Below the pieces are notes generated by a model. It had not been told where the DNA came from. It saw only the letters and a list, made by a program, of their open reading frames with translations, and ran no database searches. This document shows, piece by piece, positions 26,837 to 35,724 of a DNA stretch of 64,000 nt. The DNA comes from CAYMWF01 sp964394085 [NCBI: uncultured Gemmatimonadota bacterium] (GTDB lineage Bacteria; GCA-2686955; CAYMWF01). Position 1 is the first letter of the stretch. Each line of letters opens with the position of its first letter. The stretch is taken from NCBI GenBank assembly GCA_964394085.1, contig CAYMWF010000011.1:1-64000 (forward strand). Reading direction: 5' to 3'. The position numbers and the translations under genes are program-made.

Positions 26837-26988
26837 CTTTTCGGAGCGCCTGCCGGGAAGTCGCTGCCGGCAGCTTCCTCTTCGTCATGAATGTTGACTA
26901 AACCCGAAACCCGGTTGAAAATATGATTATGAAGTTTACGTTGAAGATCCGGCGGGTCTATATCCGGCGCGGGCACCCGGAGGCGATC

Positions 26989-28272
26989 ATGAAAAGGCGT
27001 TTCACTTTGCCGGCCATTCTTTTTTTCCTGGTTTTTCCGCTTCATCCGGTAACGGCTGCGGAAGCGGCGTCGGCAATGATCGATGCCGCGACGCCGGCAA
27101 TGATCGATGCCGCGGCGCCGGCAACGGTCGATGCGGCGGACGGCGGCGCAGGCTCGATCCCGGGTTCGAAGACTCCGATCCTGTCGGAACCCTACTGGGT
27201 CATCCCCTCCGAAGGGCTCCCCTCCGAAGTGGAGCTCCAGCCGTCCAACTGCAACGTGGCCATCGCCTGGTTCGAGGAGCGGCTGTTCATGGCGTGGCGC
27301 ACCGCGCCGGCACATTTCGCCTCGCCGTACACCCGGATGTATGTCGTGTCGTCGGCCGATTACGGGGTGTCGTGGGAATATGAAACCGAAATATTCCTGG
27401 AAACGGATCTGCGCGAACCCTATCTCATCTCCTTCAAAGGGAACCTGATCCTCACCTTTTTCGAGGCGGGGAGCCATCCGCTCGCCTTCGAACCCGTGCG
27501 GATGTGGCGCTGCTTCCGGACCGGGTTCGGCGAATGGAGCGAGCTCGAAACCTGGGGGGAGCCGGAGGAAGTTCCCTGGGCCTACCAGGTTCACAAGGGC
27601 CGTCTCTGGCTTACATCCTATCTGGGAGAGCACTATAGCGGCGGCGACATCGACGTGCGGTTCCACGTTTCGGACGACGGCTTCGACTGGGAGCCCGCGG
27701 GCGGCGGCGACCCGGTGGTCTACACGGGCGGCGTCTCCGAGGTCGGTTTCGAGTTCGATTCCGGCGGAAACCTCTGGGGCGTAACCCGGCTCGAGGACGG
27801 CGACGACACCGGCTTCGGCTCCCACGTGGTAACCGCCCCTGCCGGCGACCTCTCCGCTTGGGAGTTCCCATCGAAGGCAGACCCGGAAAGGTACGATTCT
27901 CCGAGGATGTTCCGCCACGGCGAGGATATCTACCTGATCGCCAGGCGGGATCCGCTCGGCCCCTACGACCGCGGATGGGACAACCTGCCGCCTCTCGTGA
28001 AGAAGCTCGCCTACCTCGCAATCTATTCACTGACCCCAAAAAAAACGGCCCTCTACCGGATCGACACCGACGCCCGCAAGGTGGAATGGATACTGGATCT
28101 CCCCTCTGCGGGCGACACCTCTTTCCCGTCGATCCTCCGCATCGGACGCGACTCCTTCCTGGTCGCCAACTATACATCGCCTCTCCGGTTCGAACACCGT
28201 TCCTGGCTCGCCGGCCAGATCAGCCCGCGCGGCACGCGGATCTACCTCATCCGGATCGATTTCGCTCCGTAA
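26989..28272 (+). CDS. Secreted sialidase-fold (beta-propeller) protein
   Basis: A 427-residue exported protein. ATG 26989 follows GGAGG by 6 bases and begins a signal peptide (MKRRFTLPAILFFLVFPLHPVTA). Next is a short Ala/Asp linker with internal 24-base repeats (AMIDAATPAMIDAA). The body has repeated blocks such as RMYVVSSADYGVSWEYE, VRFHVSDDGFDWEP and LYRIDTDARKVEWILD, which are Asp-box-like turns of a five- or six-blade propeller as in exo-alpha-sialidases. Catalytic Arg triad and Tyr cannot be assigned with confidence, so glycosidase activity is possible but unproven. It stands alone. Confidence 0.65.
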   Translation: MKRRFTLPAILFFLVFPLHPVTAAEAASAMIDAATPAMIDAAAPATVDAADGGAGSIPGSKTPILSEPYWVIPSEGLPSEVELQPSNCNVAIAWFEERLFMAWRTAPAHFASPYTRMYVVSSADYGVSWEYETEIFLETDLREPYLISFKGNLILTFFEAGSHPLAFEPVRMWRCFRTGFGEWSELETWGEPEEVPWAYQVHKGRLWLTSYLGEHYSGGDIDVRFHVSDDGFDWEPAGGGDPVVYTGGVSEVGFEFDSGGNLWGVTRLEDGDDTGFGSHVVTAPAGDLSAWEFPSKADPERYDSPRMFRHGEDIYLIARRDPLGPYDRGWDNLPPLVKKLAYLAIYSLTPKKTALYRIDTDARKVEWILDLPSAGDTSFPSILRIGRDSFLVANYTSPLRFEHRSWLAGQISPRGTRIYLIRIDFAP

Positions 28273-28444
28273 CACACTCCGCATTTCGCGATAAAAACCG
28301 GAGACCATTGCAGGGACGGCCGTCCCGCCAAAACATGAAATATCCGCGACCCAGGAGTCAGTGAAGCTACCTGCGCCGGGAGCGCAGAGAGTTTTTAGCC
28401 TTTATTAAATGTAAGTTCGTTATCCATTGACTTTTACCATGTCA

Positions 28445-28470
28445 GAACTTTCCCCACGTGGGGAAAGTTC
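28445..28470. promoter_or_regulatory. 26-base perfect palindrome centred on CACGTG
   Basis: Arms of 13 bases (GAACTTTCCCCAC and its exact complement) meet without a loop. This is far longer than expected by chance and suits a dimeric regulator or a cruciform. It is 416 bases before the GTG of the dehydrogenase gene and 170 after the propeller gene. The remaining gap 28273-28860 shows only the 22-base repeat. Confidence 0.5.
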
Positions 28471-28578
28471 AACTTTTGAACAACGGGCCAGCTCCATCTT
28501 CCCCCGGGATTGGTCCTGAAATAAGCGGAAAAGGGAAAAGATTCGCGAAGTCCTCAGGGGTGGAGAGAGGAGAGAAAG

Positions 28579-28626
28579 AGGGTCGAGAAAGGAGCGAAAG
28601 AGGGTCGAGAAAGGAGCGAAAGAGGA
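28579..28626. repeat. 22-base tandem repeat
   Basis: AGGGTCGAGAAAGGAGCGAA occurs at 28579 and 28601 with a two-base AG link and a truncated third unit. A purine-rich tract; no gene is evident. Confidence 0.6.
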
Positions 28627-28860
28627 TGGCGGAGGAGTTGGATTATCAGGATTCCGGGAAGAAATCTTGATAAAAGTTTACTCAAAAAATGGAAACCGGG
28701 CCGGGCGGGGTTTGGGAAAGCCGCAGGGAGCGGTTTTTGATTTTTATTGACTTTTTGCGGGGTGCTGGACAAGATACTTGGTTTTGATAATGGTCCGCCA
28801 ACCGATGTATTAGGCCTGTTTCTGAAGCCTGCTCAATCGTTTACAGACAGGGAGCCCGCC

Positions 28861-31416
28861 GTGACTGATGTAATCAAGAAGAGAATTCCTCTGCCGGGAG
28901 ACGCCGGAGACACCGTTTACGACCTGAACATGTTCCTGAGCGACTCTCAGCTCCGGGCGGAGCTCGAGAAATGCGAGTACTGCGTCGAGAAACCGTGCAT
29001 GGAGGCGTGCCCCTGCGACTGCTCACCGGCAGACTTCATAAAGGCGGTGGAAGTCGGCGAACCTTCCGACATCCGGCGGTCGGCGGCGCTCATCCTCGGC
29101 AAGAACCCGCTCGGCGGCATCTGCGGCCAGGTATGCCCCGACAAGCTATGCATGGCGGCATGCGTCCACAAGAAGTTCGATTCGCCCGTCGATATCCCGG
29201 CGGTGCAGGCGACGATTATCGAGAAGGCGAAACAGTCGGGCGTTCAGCCCGCTTTCACAGAGCCGGATCCGGCAGGCGGCAGGGTCGCCGTAGTCGGGGC
29301 CGGCCCGGCCGGGCTCGCAGCGGCGGCGCTGCTGGGGCAGAGAGGCCGCTCCGTCACGATCTTCGAAAAGGAGAAGGAACCGGGCGGCATGTGCAACCTC
29401 ATCCCGGCGTTCCGCCTCGACCGGGACGTCCTGAAGAGCGACATCGAGTGGTGCCTGTCCCTGGGAGATATAAAACTCGAGACGAATACTTCGGTTGAAG
29501 GTCCGGAAGCCCTCCTGGACGACGGTTTCGACGCCGTGGTGGCCGCCACCGGCCTCTGGTCGCCCATCCTGCCCGGCATACCGGGTGAGAATCTCGCTAT
29601 TCCCGGCATTGCTTACCTGCAGAACCCGGCAGAATACGATGTCTCTGGCAACATCGCCGTCATCGGAGGCGGCGCGACGGCCCTCGACTGCGCCCTCACC
29701 GCCCAGGTGAACGGCGCCGGCAGGGTGGAACTGTTCGCCCTGGAGAACCTGGCCGAGATGCCCCTCTCGACCAAGGAGATGGATGAACTGGTCAGGAGCG
29801 GCATCGACGTCAACGGGCGCGTCATGGTAAACGCCGTCCTCAGCAGCCCGGACGGCATCAGCGGTCTTTCGCTCACCAAGGTGCGGCTGAGACCGGGCGC
29901 GACCTTCAGCCTCGAAGCCATCCAGCCGCTCCCCGGGAGCGAGGCCGCCCGCCGCGATATCGACGAAGTGATCATCGCCATCGGGACCCGCGGCGATTTC
30001 CCGAAAATCGAAAACCCGGCCGTCTTCTACGCCGGGGACTGCGTGGAAGGCCCGACAACGGTGGTGGAAGCCGCCGCCGCCGGGAAGAACGCCGCTGAGC
30101 AGGTGGAAGCGTTCCTGAACTCCGCGGACATCCCCCGGTTCGGATCGAACTCGGTCGGAGCGGTCAAGAGCATGACGCAGATCCCGGGTTTCGACTTCGT
30201 TCCCGTTCCGCTCGAAATCGACTTCTTCGGCAAGCGGCTCTCCTCCCCTTTCCTGCTGTCGGCGGCGCCGCCCACCGACGGCCTCGAACAGATGAAGGCC
30301 GCTTATGACGCGGGCTGGGCCGGGGCGATCATGAAAACATCCTTCGACAATGTTCCGATTCATATCCCCGGCGAATACATGTTCTCATACGGAAAAGGCA
30401 CTTACGCCAACTGCGACAACGTTTCGGGGCACAGCCTCGACCGCGTGTGCGGCGAGCTGGAGCAGCTCATCGAGCTGTATCCCGACCGGCTCACCATGGC
30501 CTCCACCGGCGGTCCGGTCTCCGGCGACGACGAAGAAGACCGGAAAGCGTGGCAGAGCAACACCCGAAAGCTCGAAAACGCGGGCGCCATGGGGATCGAA
30601 TACAGCCTCTCCTGCCCGCAGGGGGGCGACGGCACCGAAGGAGACATCGTATCGCAGAACGCCGAGCTCTCATCCAAGATCATCGGATGGGTGCTCGAGG
30701 CTGGAAGCGGCGACGTTCCGAAAATCTTCAAGCTCACGGGCGCGGTCACATCGATGGAAGCCATCGCCCTCAGCATCCGCGAGACCTTCGAGAAGTATCC
30801 CGATAAAAAAGCGGCCATCACCCTGGCGAACACCTTCCCCACCCTGGCCTTCCGCAAGGGAGAGAAGAAGCAATGGGAGGAAGGGGTCATCGTCGGCATG
30901 GCGGGCGAAGGGGTGCTGAATATCAGCTACCTCTCCCTGGCCAAGGCGGCGCCGCTCGGCATCGAGATTTCGGGCAACGGCGGGCCGGTGAATTACAAGC
31001 AGGCCGCCGATTTCCTGGCCCTCGGGTGCGGGACGGTGCAGTTCTGCACCCTTCCGACACGGGACGGATACGGCATCATCGACGAGCTGAAGACGGGAGT
31101 GAGCCACCTGATGGCGGAGCGCGGCCTGAAGTCGATGAAGGAGCTGATCGGAATCGCTCTTCCCGAGCCGGTCACCGACTTCATGGATCTTTCGCCGGTC
31201 AAGAAAATATCCCGTTCGGAGCACGAGTTGTGCGTGAAGTGCGGCAACTGCAGGCGGTGCCCCTACATGGCGGTGGGCGTCGACGATTACGGCTTCCCGG
31301 TCACCGACGCCGCAAAGTGCATCGGCTGCCGCATGTGCACATTCCTCTGCTTCACGGGTGCGCTGGAGCTCCGCGAAAGAACGCCCGAAGAAGCCGAAGC
31401 GCTGGTGGAAGATTGA
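28861..31416 (+). CDS. Dihydropyrimidine-dehydrogenase-like fusion (PreT-PreA type)
   Basis: An 851-residue flavo-iron-sulfur enzyme. GTG 28861 is chosen (GGGAG 6 bases upstream); a longer frame adds 38 unlikely residues. In order: an N-terminal Fe-S domain with Cys38, 41, 46, 50 and Cys88, 92, 97, 101; an FAD/NAD(P)H domain (VVGAGPAGLAAAALL, then VIGGGATALDCA); a dihydroorotate-dehydrogenase-like FMN barrel (SPFLLSAAPPTDG); and a C-terminal 2x[4Fe-4S] ferredoxin (CVKCGNCRRCP, CIGCRMCTFLC). This is the order of eukaryotic DPD. The loop that bears the catalytic Cys in DPD reads SCPQGGDGTEGDIVSQNAEL, without that Cys, so the substrate may not be uracil. The next gene is SsnA-like, suggesting reductive nucleobase catabolism. 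Confidence 0.85.
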   Translation: MTDVIKKRIPLPGDAGDTVYDLNMFLSDSQLRAELEKCEYCVEKPCMEACPCDCSPADFIKAVEVGEPSDIRRSAALILGKNPLGGICGQVCPDKLCMAACVHKKFDSPVDIPAVQATIIEKAKQSGVQPAFTEPDPAGGRVAVVGAGPAGLAAAALLGQRGRSVTIFEKEKEPGGMCNLIPAFRLDRDVLKSDIEWCLSLGDIKLETNTSVEGPEALLDDGFDAVVAATGLWSPILPGIPGENLAIPGIAYLQNPAEYDVSGNIAVIGGGATALDCALTAQVNGAGRVELFALENLAEMPLSTKEMDELVRSGIDVNGRVMVNAVLSSPDGISGLSLTKVRLRPGATFSLEAIQPLPGSEAARRDIDEVIIAIGTRGDFPKIENPAVFYAGDCVEGPTTVVEAAAAGKNAAEQVEAFLNSADIPRFGSNSVGAVKSMTQIPGFDFVPVPLEIDFFGKRLSSPFLLSAAPPTDGLEQMKAAYDAGWAGAIMKTSFDNVPIHIPGEYMFSYGKGTYANCDNVSGHSLDRVCGELEQLIELYPDRLTMASTGGPVSGDDEEDRKAWQSNTRKLENAGAMGIEYSLSCPQGGDGTEGDIVSQNAELSSKIIGWVLEAGSGDVPKIFKLTGAVTSMEAIALSIRETFEKYPDKKAAITLANTFPTLAFRKGEKKQWEEGVIVGMAGEGVLNISYLSLAKAAPLGIEISGNGGPVNYKQAADFLALGCGTVQFCTLPTRDGYGIIDELKTGVSHLMAERGLKSMKELIGIALPEPVTDFMDLSPVKKISRSEHELCVKCGNCRRCPYMAVGVDDYGFPVTDAAKCIGCRMCTFLCFTGALELRERTPEEAEALVED

Positions 31417-31690
31417 AGAGGCGAAAGCGCCGGCACCGGCTAGAGGCGCTGAGGATACAGGCGGAAGATTGAAAATGCGGAGGCGCGCCGGCGGATGAAT
31501 GAAAATGCGATGACGCCGGCAGCAGCTTCAGCGATGAAGGCGCCGGTGCCCGCCTGAGAGGCTGAAGCCGGCGGGAGCTTGAAAAAACGATAGCGGCGGT
31601 GGAAGTTTGAAGAGTCGGAAGCGCCGACACCGGATCGAGAGGATGAAGGCACCCGCGGAGGCCCGGGCAGCGGCGCGGAGCCGGGCACGC
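31417..31690. repeat. Degenerate tandem repeats between dehydrogenase and amidohydrolase
   Basis: Six or more imperfect units of about 35-50 bases, each built from GCGCCGG and a GAAGxTTGAA-like block (for example GGCGGAAGATTGAAAATGCG and GGAAGTTTGAAGAGTCGGAA). The tract fills most of the 322-base gap. It does not look coding, though the minus strand stays open. Confidence 0.5.
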
Positions 31691-31738
31691 GCGATCCGAA
31701 CTGTTTTTGTGGACCCTGTGGGATAAAGCGAGAATAAA

Positions 31739-33067
31739 ATGGATGAATACCTGATAGCGAACGGAACGGTCATCACCCTGGGTGAGGACAACCGGGTGAT
31801 CGAAGACGGGGCGGTCCACGTGAAGGACGGCCGCATCGAAGACGTGGGCTCCGCCGCGGAGTTGAAGAGCAGGCATGCCTGCGAAGTGAAAGTCGACGCC
31901 GCCGGCAAGGTGGTGCTCCCCGGCTTCATCTGCGCCCACCACCATTTCTACAGCACCATGGCGAGAGGCTTCGCCCCTCCCGGCGAACCGGCCCGGACGT
32001 TCGGTGAAATCCTGGAGCGGCTGTGGTGGAAGATCGACAAAGCGCTCAACAGCGACGACGTCTATTACAGCACCCTCATTCCGCTCATCGAGTGCATAAA
32101 AAACGGCACCACCACCATAATCGATCACCATGCCAGCCCCTCGTGCAGAGACGGAAGCCTCGACATCATCGCCGACGCCGTCCTCGAGGCCGGTCTACGG
32201 GCGTCGCTCTGCTACGAAGTATCCGATCGCAACATCCCCGCCGCCGGGGTGGCCGAAAACGAGCGGTTTCTGAAACGTCTCGAGGGCGAAAAGTCGGAGC
32301 AGCTCGCCGGGATGATGGGCATCCACGCCTCCCTCACCGTATCCGACGACACCCTGGCGAAATGCCGCGCCGCCGCCGAAAAGTACGGCGCCGGTTACCA
32401 CATCCACGTGGCCGAGGGTGTCGAGGATCACACCGACTCCCTGGCGAAATACGGCAAAAGGACGGTGGAAAGGCTCGTGGACAGGGGAATCTGCGGCCCC
32501 GACTCGCTCTTCATCCACTGTATCAACATCGACGAAAACGAAATCGACCTCCTCGCCGAAACCGGAACCGTCGTGGTTCACAATCCAGAATCGAACATGA
32601 ACAACGCCGTCGGCGTCGCAAAAGTTCTGGAGCTGATGGAAAAGGGCATCCTGGTCGGCCTGGGCACCGACGGAATGGCATCCGACATGCCTGCCCAGAT
32701 GAGGTGCGCCTACCTGGTGCACAGGCTCGCTAAAGGTGATCCGAGGGTGGCTTTCTGCGAAGCCCCCCAGCTGCTCCTCTGGAACAATGCCGCCATCGCC
32801 GCAAGGCAGTTCCCGGTGAAACTGGGCGCCATCGAAAAGGGAGCAGCGGCGGATTTCGCCATACTCGACTACATTCCGCCGACCTGTCTCACGGCGGATA
32901 ATTTCCTGGGGCACTTCATTTTCGGAATGGTGGACGCGACGGTCGACACCACCATCGCTGGCGGCCGCATCCTTATGCGGAACAAGCAGCTTCTCGTGCT
33001 GGACGAAGTAAAAATCGCGGCCAGGTCGAGGGAGCTCGCCGCGGAGATGTGGCCCAGAATCACGTAA
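31739..33067 (+). CDS. SsnA-like metal-dependent amidohydrolase
   Basis: A 442-residue amidohydrolase closest by eye to SsnA, the putative aminohydrolase of selenium-dependent purine-catabolism clusters. Metal ligands are visible in LPGFICAHHHFYS (His67, His69), GYHIHVAEG, FIHCIN and LGTDGMASD, and the diagnostic stretches LWWKIDKALN, YYSTLIPLIECIKNGTTTIIDHHASP and HNPESNMNNAVG match SsnA more than guanine deaminase or cytosine deaminase. It lacks a strong ribosome site. Position after the DPD-like gene suggests the pair acts in one pathway, for example deamination and reduction of a purine or pyrimidine. The product is cytoplasmic. Confidence 0.82.
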   Translation: MDEYLIANGTVITLGEDNRVIEDGAVHVKDGRIEDVGSAAELKSRHACEVKVDAAGKVVLPGFICAHHHFYSTMARGFAPPGEPARTFGEILERLWWKIDKALNSDDVYYSTLIPLIECIKNGTTTIIDHHASPSCRDGSLDIIADAVLEAGLRASLCYEVSDRNIPAAGVAENERFLKRLEGEKSEQLAGMMGIHASLTVSDDTLAKCRAAAEKYGAGYHIHVAEGVEDHTDSLAKYGKRTVERLVDRGICGPDSLFIHCINIDENEIDLLAETGTVVVHNPESNMNNAVGVAKVLELMEKGILVGLGTDGMASDMPAQMRCAYLVHRLAKGDPRVAFCEAPQLLLWNNAAIAARQFPVKLGAIEKGAAADFAILDYIPPTCLTADNFLGHFIFGMVDATVDTTIAGGRILMRNKQLLVLDEVKIAARSRELAAEMWPRIT

Positions 33068-33124
33068 CCGGGTCGGATGAAGCACGACGAAAGGGGTCGT
33101 CGCAGACCCGCTGGTAACCGAGTC

Positions 33125-34126
33125 ATGAATCTGGACAATCAGACAATACTGGTTCTGATACTGCCGCTGGCGCTGTTGCTGTTCGGCGTCGCCGGATACC
33201 ACATCATCGAAGGATGGCCGATACTCGACTGCGTGTACATGACCGTGATCACCGTCGCCACCGTCGGCTTTTCGGAGATACACGAGCTGTCGCAAACCGG
33301 GCGGGTATTCACTGTCGTCCTTATACTTACCGGAGTGATGATCATCGCATACTCCATCCAGTGGTTCGTCATGTACATGCTGCAGAAAAACATCTTCGGA
33401 ACACTCGGGAGACGCCGTATGGATAGAAAAATAAAAACTCTGAAGGACCACACCATCGTCTGCGGATACGGGAAGATCGGACGCCACGTGGCGGACACGT
33501 TCCTCGCGGAGGGTGAGCCGTTCGTCATAATCGACCGGGAATTCCCGGACGAGGAGCATATGGCGGAAAAGGGACTCATGTATATCGAGGGCGACGGTGC
33601 GGATGAAGTCGTGCTGGAGGAGGCGGGCATAGACAGGGCCAGAACACTGGTGGCGGTCGTCGGCTCGGACGCCGACAACCTGTTCATCACCATGACCGCG
33701 CGCGGCCTGAACAGGGAGATAAAAGTAGTGGCCCGCGCTGAAGACGCGAACAACAAGGGCAAGCTGCTGCGCGCCGGCGCGAACAAGGTCGTGCTGCCGT
33801 ACGAGATGGGCGGTCGCCGTATCGCCGCCCAGGTGATGTTCCCGTCCGTGACCGATTTCCTCGAGACGGTCATGAGCTCGGAGAACCTGGAGCTGCGAAT
33901 GGCCGAGTTGAAGGTCGGCGGCTCGTCCAGCCTGAACAACCAGTCGCTGCACGAGTCGCATATCCGCAGAGAAACCGGCTGCATCATACTTGCAATTAAA
34001 CCCGACGGGAAAAAGCTGATCACGAACCCCGACTCCGAAATGAAGATAAATGCGGGCGATATGCTTATATGTCTCGGGACGATGGAGCAGATACAGGAGC
34101 TCCAGAAACTGGCGGAAGTACCCTGA
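33125..34126 (+). CDS. Potassium channel with RCK (TrkA-N/TrkA-C) domains
   Basis: A 333-residue inner-membrane channel of the two-TM plus RCK type. TM1 (ILVLILPLALLLFGVAGYHII) and TM2 (VVLILTGVMIIAYSIQWFVMYML) flank the pore helix and selectivity filter TVATVGFSE, a variant of TVGYGD. The RCK N-lobe starts VCGYGKIGRHVADTFL (GxGxxG) with an acidic end IIDRE, and the C-lobe follows (TGCIILAIKPDGK...DMLICLGT). The start could be ATG 33077 or 33125; the latter begins directly at TM1. It is 57 bases after the amidohydrolase with no visible terminator, yet functionally unrelated. Confidence 0.88.
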   Translation: MNLDNQTILVLILPLALLLFGVAGYHIIEGWPILDCVYMTVITVATVGFSEIHELSQTGRVFTVVLILTGVMIIAYSIQWFVMYMLQKNIFGTLGRRRMDRKIKTLKDHTIVCGYGKIGRHVADTFLAEGEPFVIIDREFPDEEHMAEKGLMYIEGDGADEVVLEEAGIDRARTLVAVVGSDADNLFITMTARGLNREIKVVARAEDANNKGKLLRAGANKVVLPYEMGGRRIAAQVMFPSVTDFLETVMSSENLELRMAELKVGGSSSLNNQSLHESHIRRETGCIILAIKPDGKKLITNPDSEMKINAGDMLICLGTMEQIQELQKLAEVP

Positions 34127-34193
34127 TACAGCGGTGATAAACAGCCGGTATTTAAACCTGCGAATAAATAAACAAACGGCACGGGCCGCCCGT

Positions 34194-34985
34194 TCACCCC
34201 TCTAAAGCGTTCAATTTCTCTTCAATCTTCTCAACGATCTGATCATAGGATGGCGGCGGTCCTGTGAAGATATTCTCACCTGCTATGTAGAGTCCCCCTC
34301 CCAGACCGTATTTCCTGAGATTCGCCGCGTCGCTCATGTCGATCTCTTCAAACGATACATTTTCGCCGAACCGTTCCGCGGCCCGTTTCGCCGAAAGGTA
34401 CGTAGTATTCTCGCCGGGGCACTGGCCGCTGCAGAAAACCGTAACTTTCACCTTGCCCGGAACCGTCTCCTGGCTGAACTCGCCTTTTTTCCACTTCGGT
34501 ACGACAGCGTCTCCGGAGAACGGCTTCCAGACGAGCTCCCGCCAGCCGTGGAGATCCGCTTTTTCGTAGCCCTGCTTCTTATACCATGCCGCCGTCATCC
34601 AGAAATCCTGCGAGATTCCCCAGGCGGCGAGACCTTTAGCACCGAGAGCTTCGACATCCTCCTCGGCCGCCTCGAGAAGCGCCTTTCCCAGGCCCGCCCC
34701 CTGCCGGTTTCCGACCCCCTTGTCTTCGTATCCGTGCACCCATATGCAATTGACCATGTAGAGGTCGTCACCGTCGGCGTATGAATACTCGATCGGCATA
34801 TACTCGATCATTCCCGCCAGGCTCCCGTCGTCATCAATGGCTACCTTCACCCTGAGACCCTGCTCCCGCATTTTCGAAAACCAGTCTTCCTTGATAAACC
34901 GGGCTTCCTTCATCTCCTCGCTCCAGTCTTCGAGACAGACGAGGTACGAAGGCGCCAGCTCAGGTGAGAGATCAGCTATCTTCAT
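34194..34985 (-). CDS. GNAT acetyltransferase with YoaP-like thioredoxin-fold domain
   Basis: A 263-residue protein. The N-terminal half is a GNAT domain with the acetyl-CoA loop NRQGAGLGKALLEA (about residues 93-106). The C-terminal part (from about 178) starts VKVTVFCSGQCPGEN, a thioredoxin-like strand with a CxxxC pair (Cys185, Cys189), and ends in GGGLYIAGENIFTGPPPS, resembling YoaP. ATG 34985 follows AGAGGGG. YoaP-type proteins have been linked to oxidative or nitrogen stress only loosely. It is transcribed towards the K+ channel gene, and the two stop codons are close. Confidence 0.78.
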   Translation of the reverse strand: MKIADLSPELAPSYLVCLEDWSEEMKEARFIKEDWFSKMREQGLRVKVAIDDDGSLAGMIEYMPIEYSYADGDDLYMVNCIWVHGYEDKGVGNRQGAGLGKALLEAAEEDVEALGAKGLAAWGISQDFWMTAAWYKKQGYEKADLHGWRELVWKPFSGDAVVPKWKKGEFSQETVPGKVKVTVFCSGQCPGENTTYLSAKRAAERFGENVSFEEIDMSDAANLRKYGLGGGLYIAGENIFTGPPPSYDQIVEKIEEKLNALEG

Positions 34986-35330
34986 TATTTCCCCTCTTCC
35001 ATTCGTCGGGCGCTTCTGGAGCGACCGGCCAGGTACACACCGGCGAAGTACAGATATTATCAGCCATCGCGCAAACACTGAACGCACTCAATTAGACACA
35101 TCTTCACAGTATACTCATAATCTGTCAATCCGGACCTTTTTCAGAACTCGGACTATTTGCGATACACGGCTTCCTTTTTCCTGATTTCCCGTGCCGGCCA
35201 TGACGGGTTGAGTTAAGTCCGGCGGAAACCTATCACTATTCCGCTACCGGAGGACTCCGATCATTTATTCTTCAATAAGGTGGATGTCTCCCCGATAGTC
35301 CGGGTGTATCAATCGAGTCCACCTGGAAGA

Positions 35331-35367
35331 CGTGTAAAATTGTCAATCGGATTGACAATTTTACACG
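35331..35367. promoter_or_regulatory. 37-base perfect inverted repeat
   Basis: Two 18-base arms (CGTGTAAAATTGTCAATC and its complement) around a single G. An 18-of-18 match cannot be chance in this window. Each arm contains TTGACAATTTTACAC on one strand, so it holds a TTGACA box reading outward both ways. It may be a large operator, a cruciform, or the joined ends of a small mobile element. It sits in the otherwise empty region 34986-35934. Confidence 0.6.
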
Positions 35368-35677
35368 CGTGAGCCTGCAACCCCCGCGGGACAAGACGTG
35401 CTGCCGGTATCCCGCTCTGATGCGCTGGTGATTACCTGCATCCGCCGCAGGACAGGATATGATTCTTGCGCTGCGCTGCAGAAAGAGAAGTACACGGATC
35501 GACTCCGTGGTTTGGAATCTCGAAGCCAGCCGGGGCGTACACCTGATTCTTTTCCAGGCATAGCTTAACTATACCATCGACTCAGCCGGTGAATTTTGTT
35601 TCATTGCGCCCGGGGAGCAATGAACCCAGCAGTTTTACACCGGTTGCTTTACGAATAAAGTCCCGTATCGCAGATTC

Positions 35678-35724
35678 GGGGCTTCGGCCCCGGGGTGCGC
35701 GGGTCGAGATTATTCGACCCGCGC
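35678..35724 (+). terminator. Tandem hairpins including a UUCG tetraloop
   Basis: GGGGC-TTCG-GCCCC (35678-35691) is followed by GCGCGGGTCGA paired with TCGACCCGCGC (35697-35707 with 35714-35724, six-base loop) and then CCTTATTCCTTT. Both are very stable. They may end a transcript from the left or fold the leader of the radical SAM gene at 35935. Confidence 0.5.

Noticed and set aside
26599-26901. A possible repeat protein coded by the 39-base array
   Set aside because: The frame has no ribosome site, both strands are equally open, and the conserved part of the unit is a DNA palindrome rather than a codon pattern.
28747-28860. N-terminal extension of the DPD-like protein
   Set aside because: GTG 28861 has a good ribosome site and matches the expected start; the 38 extra residues look like translated intergenic DNA.
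28861-31416. Assignment as YgfK (selenate-reductase-like subunit)
   Set aside because: The domain order (Fe-S, FAD/NAD, FMN barrel, ferredoxin) is that of DPD; YgfK has its barrel-like part at the N-terminus.
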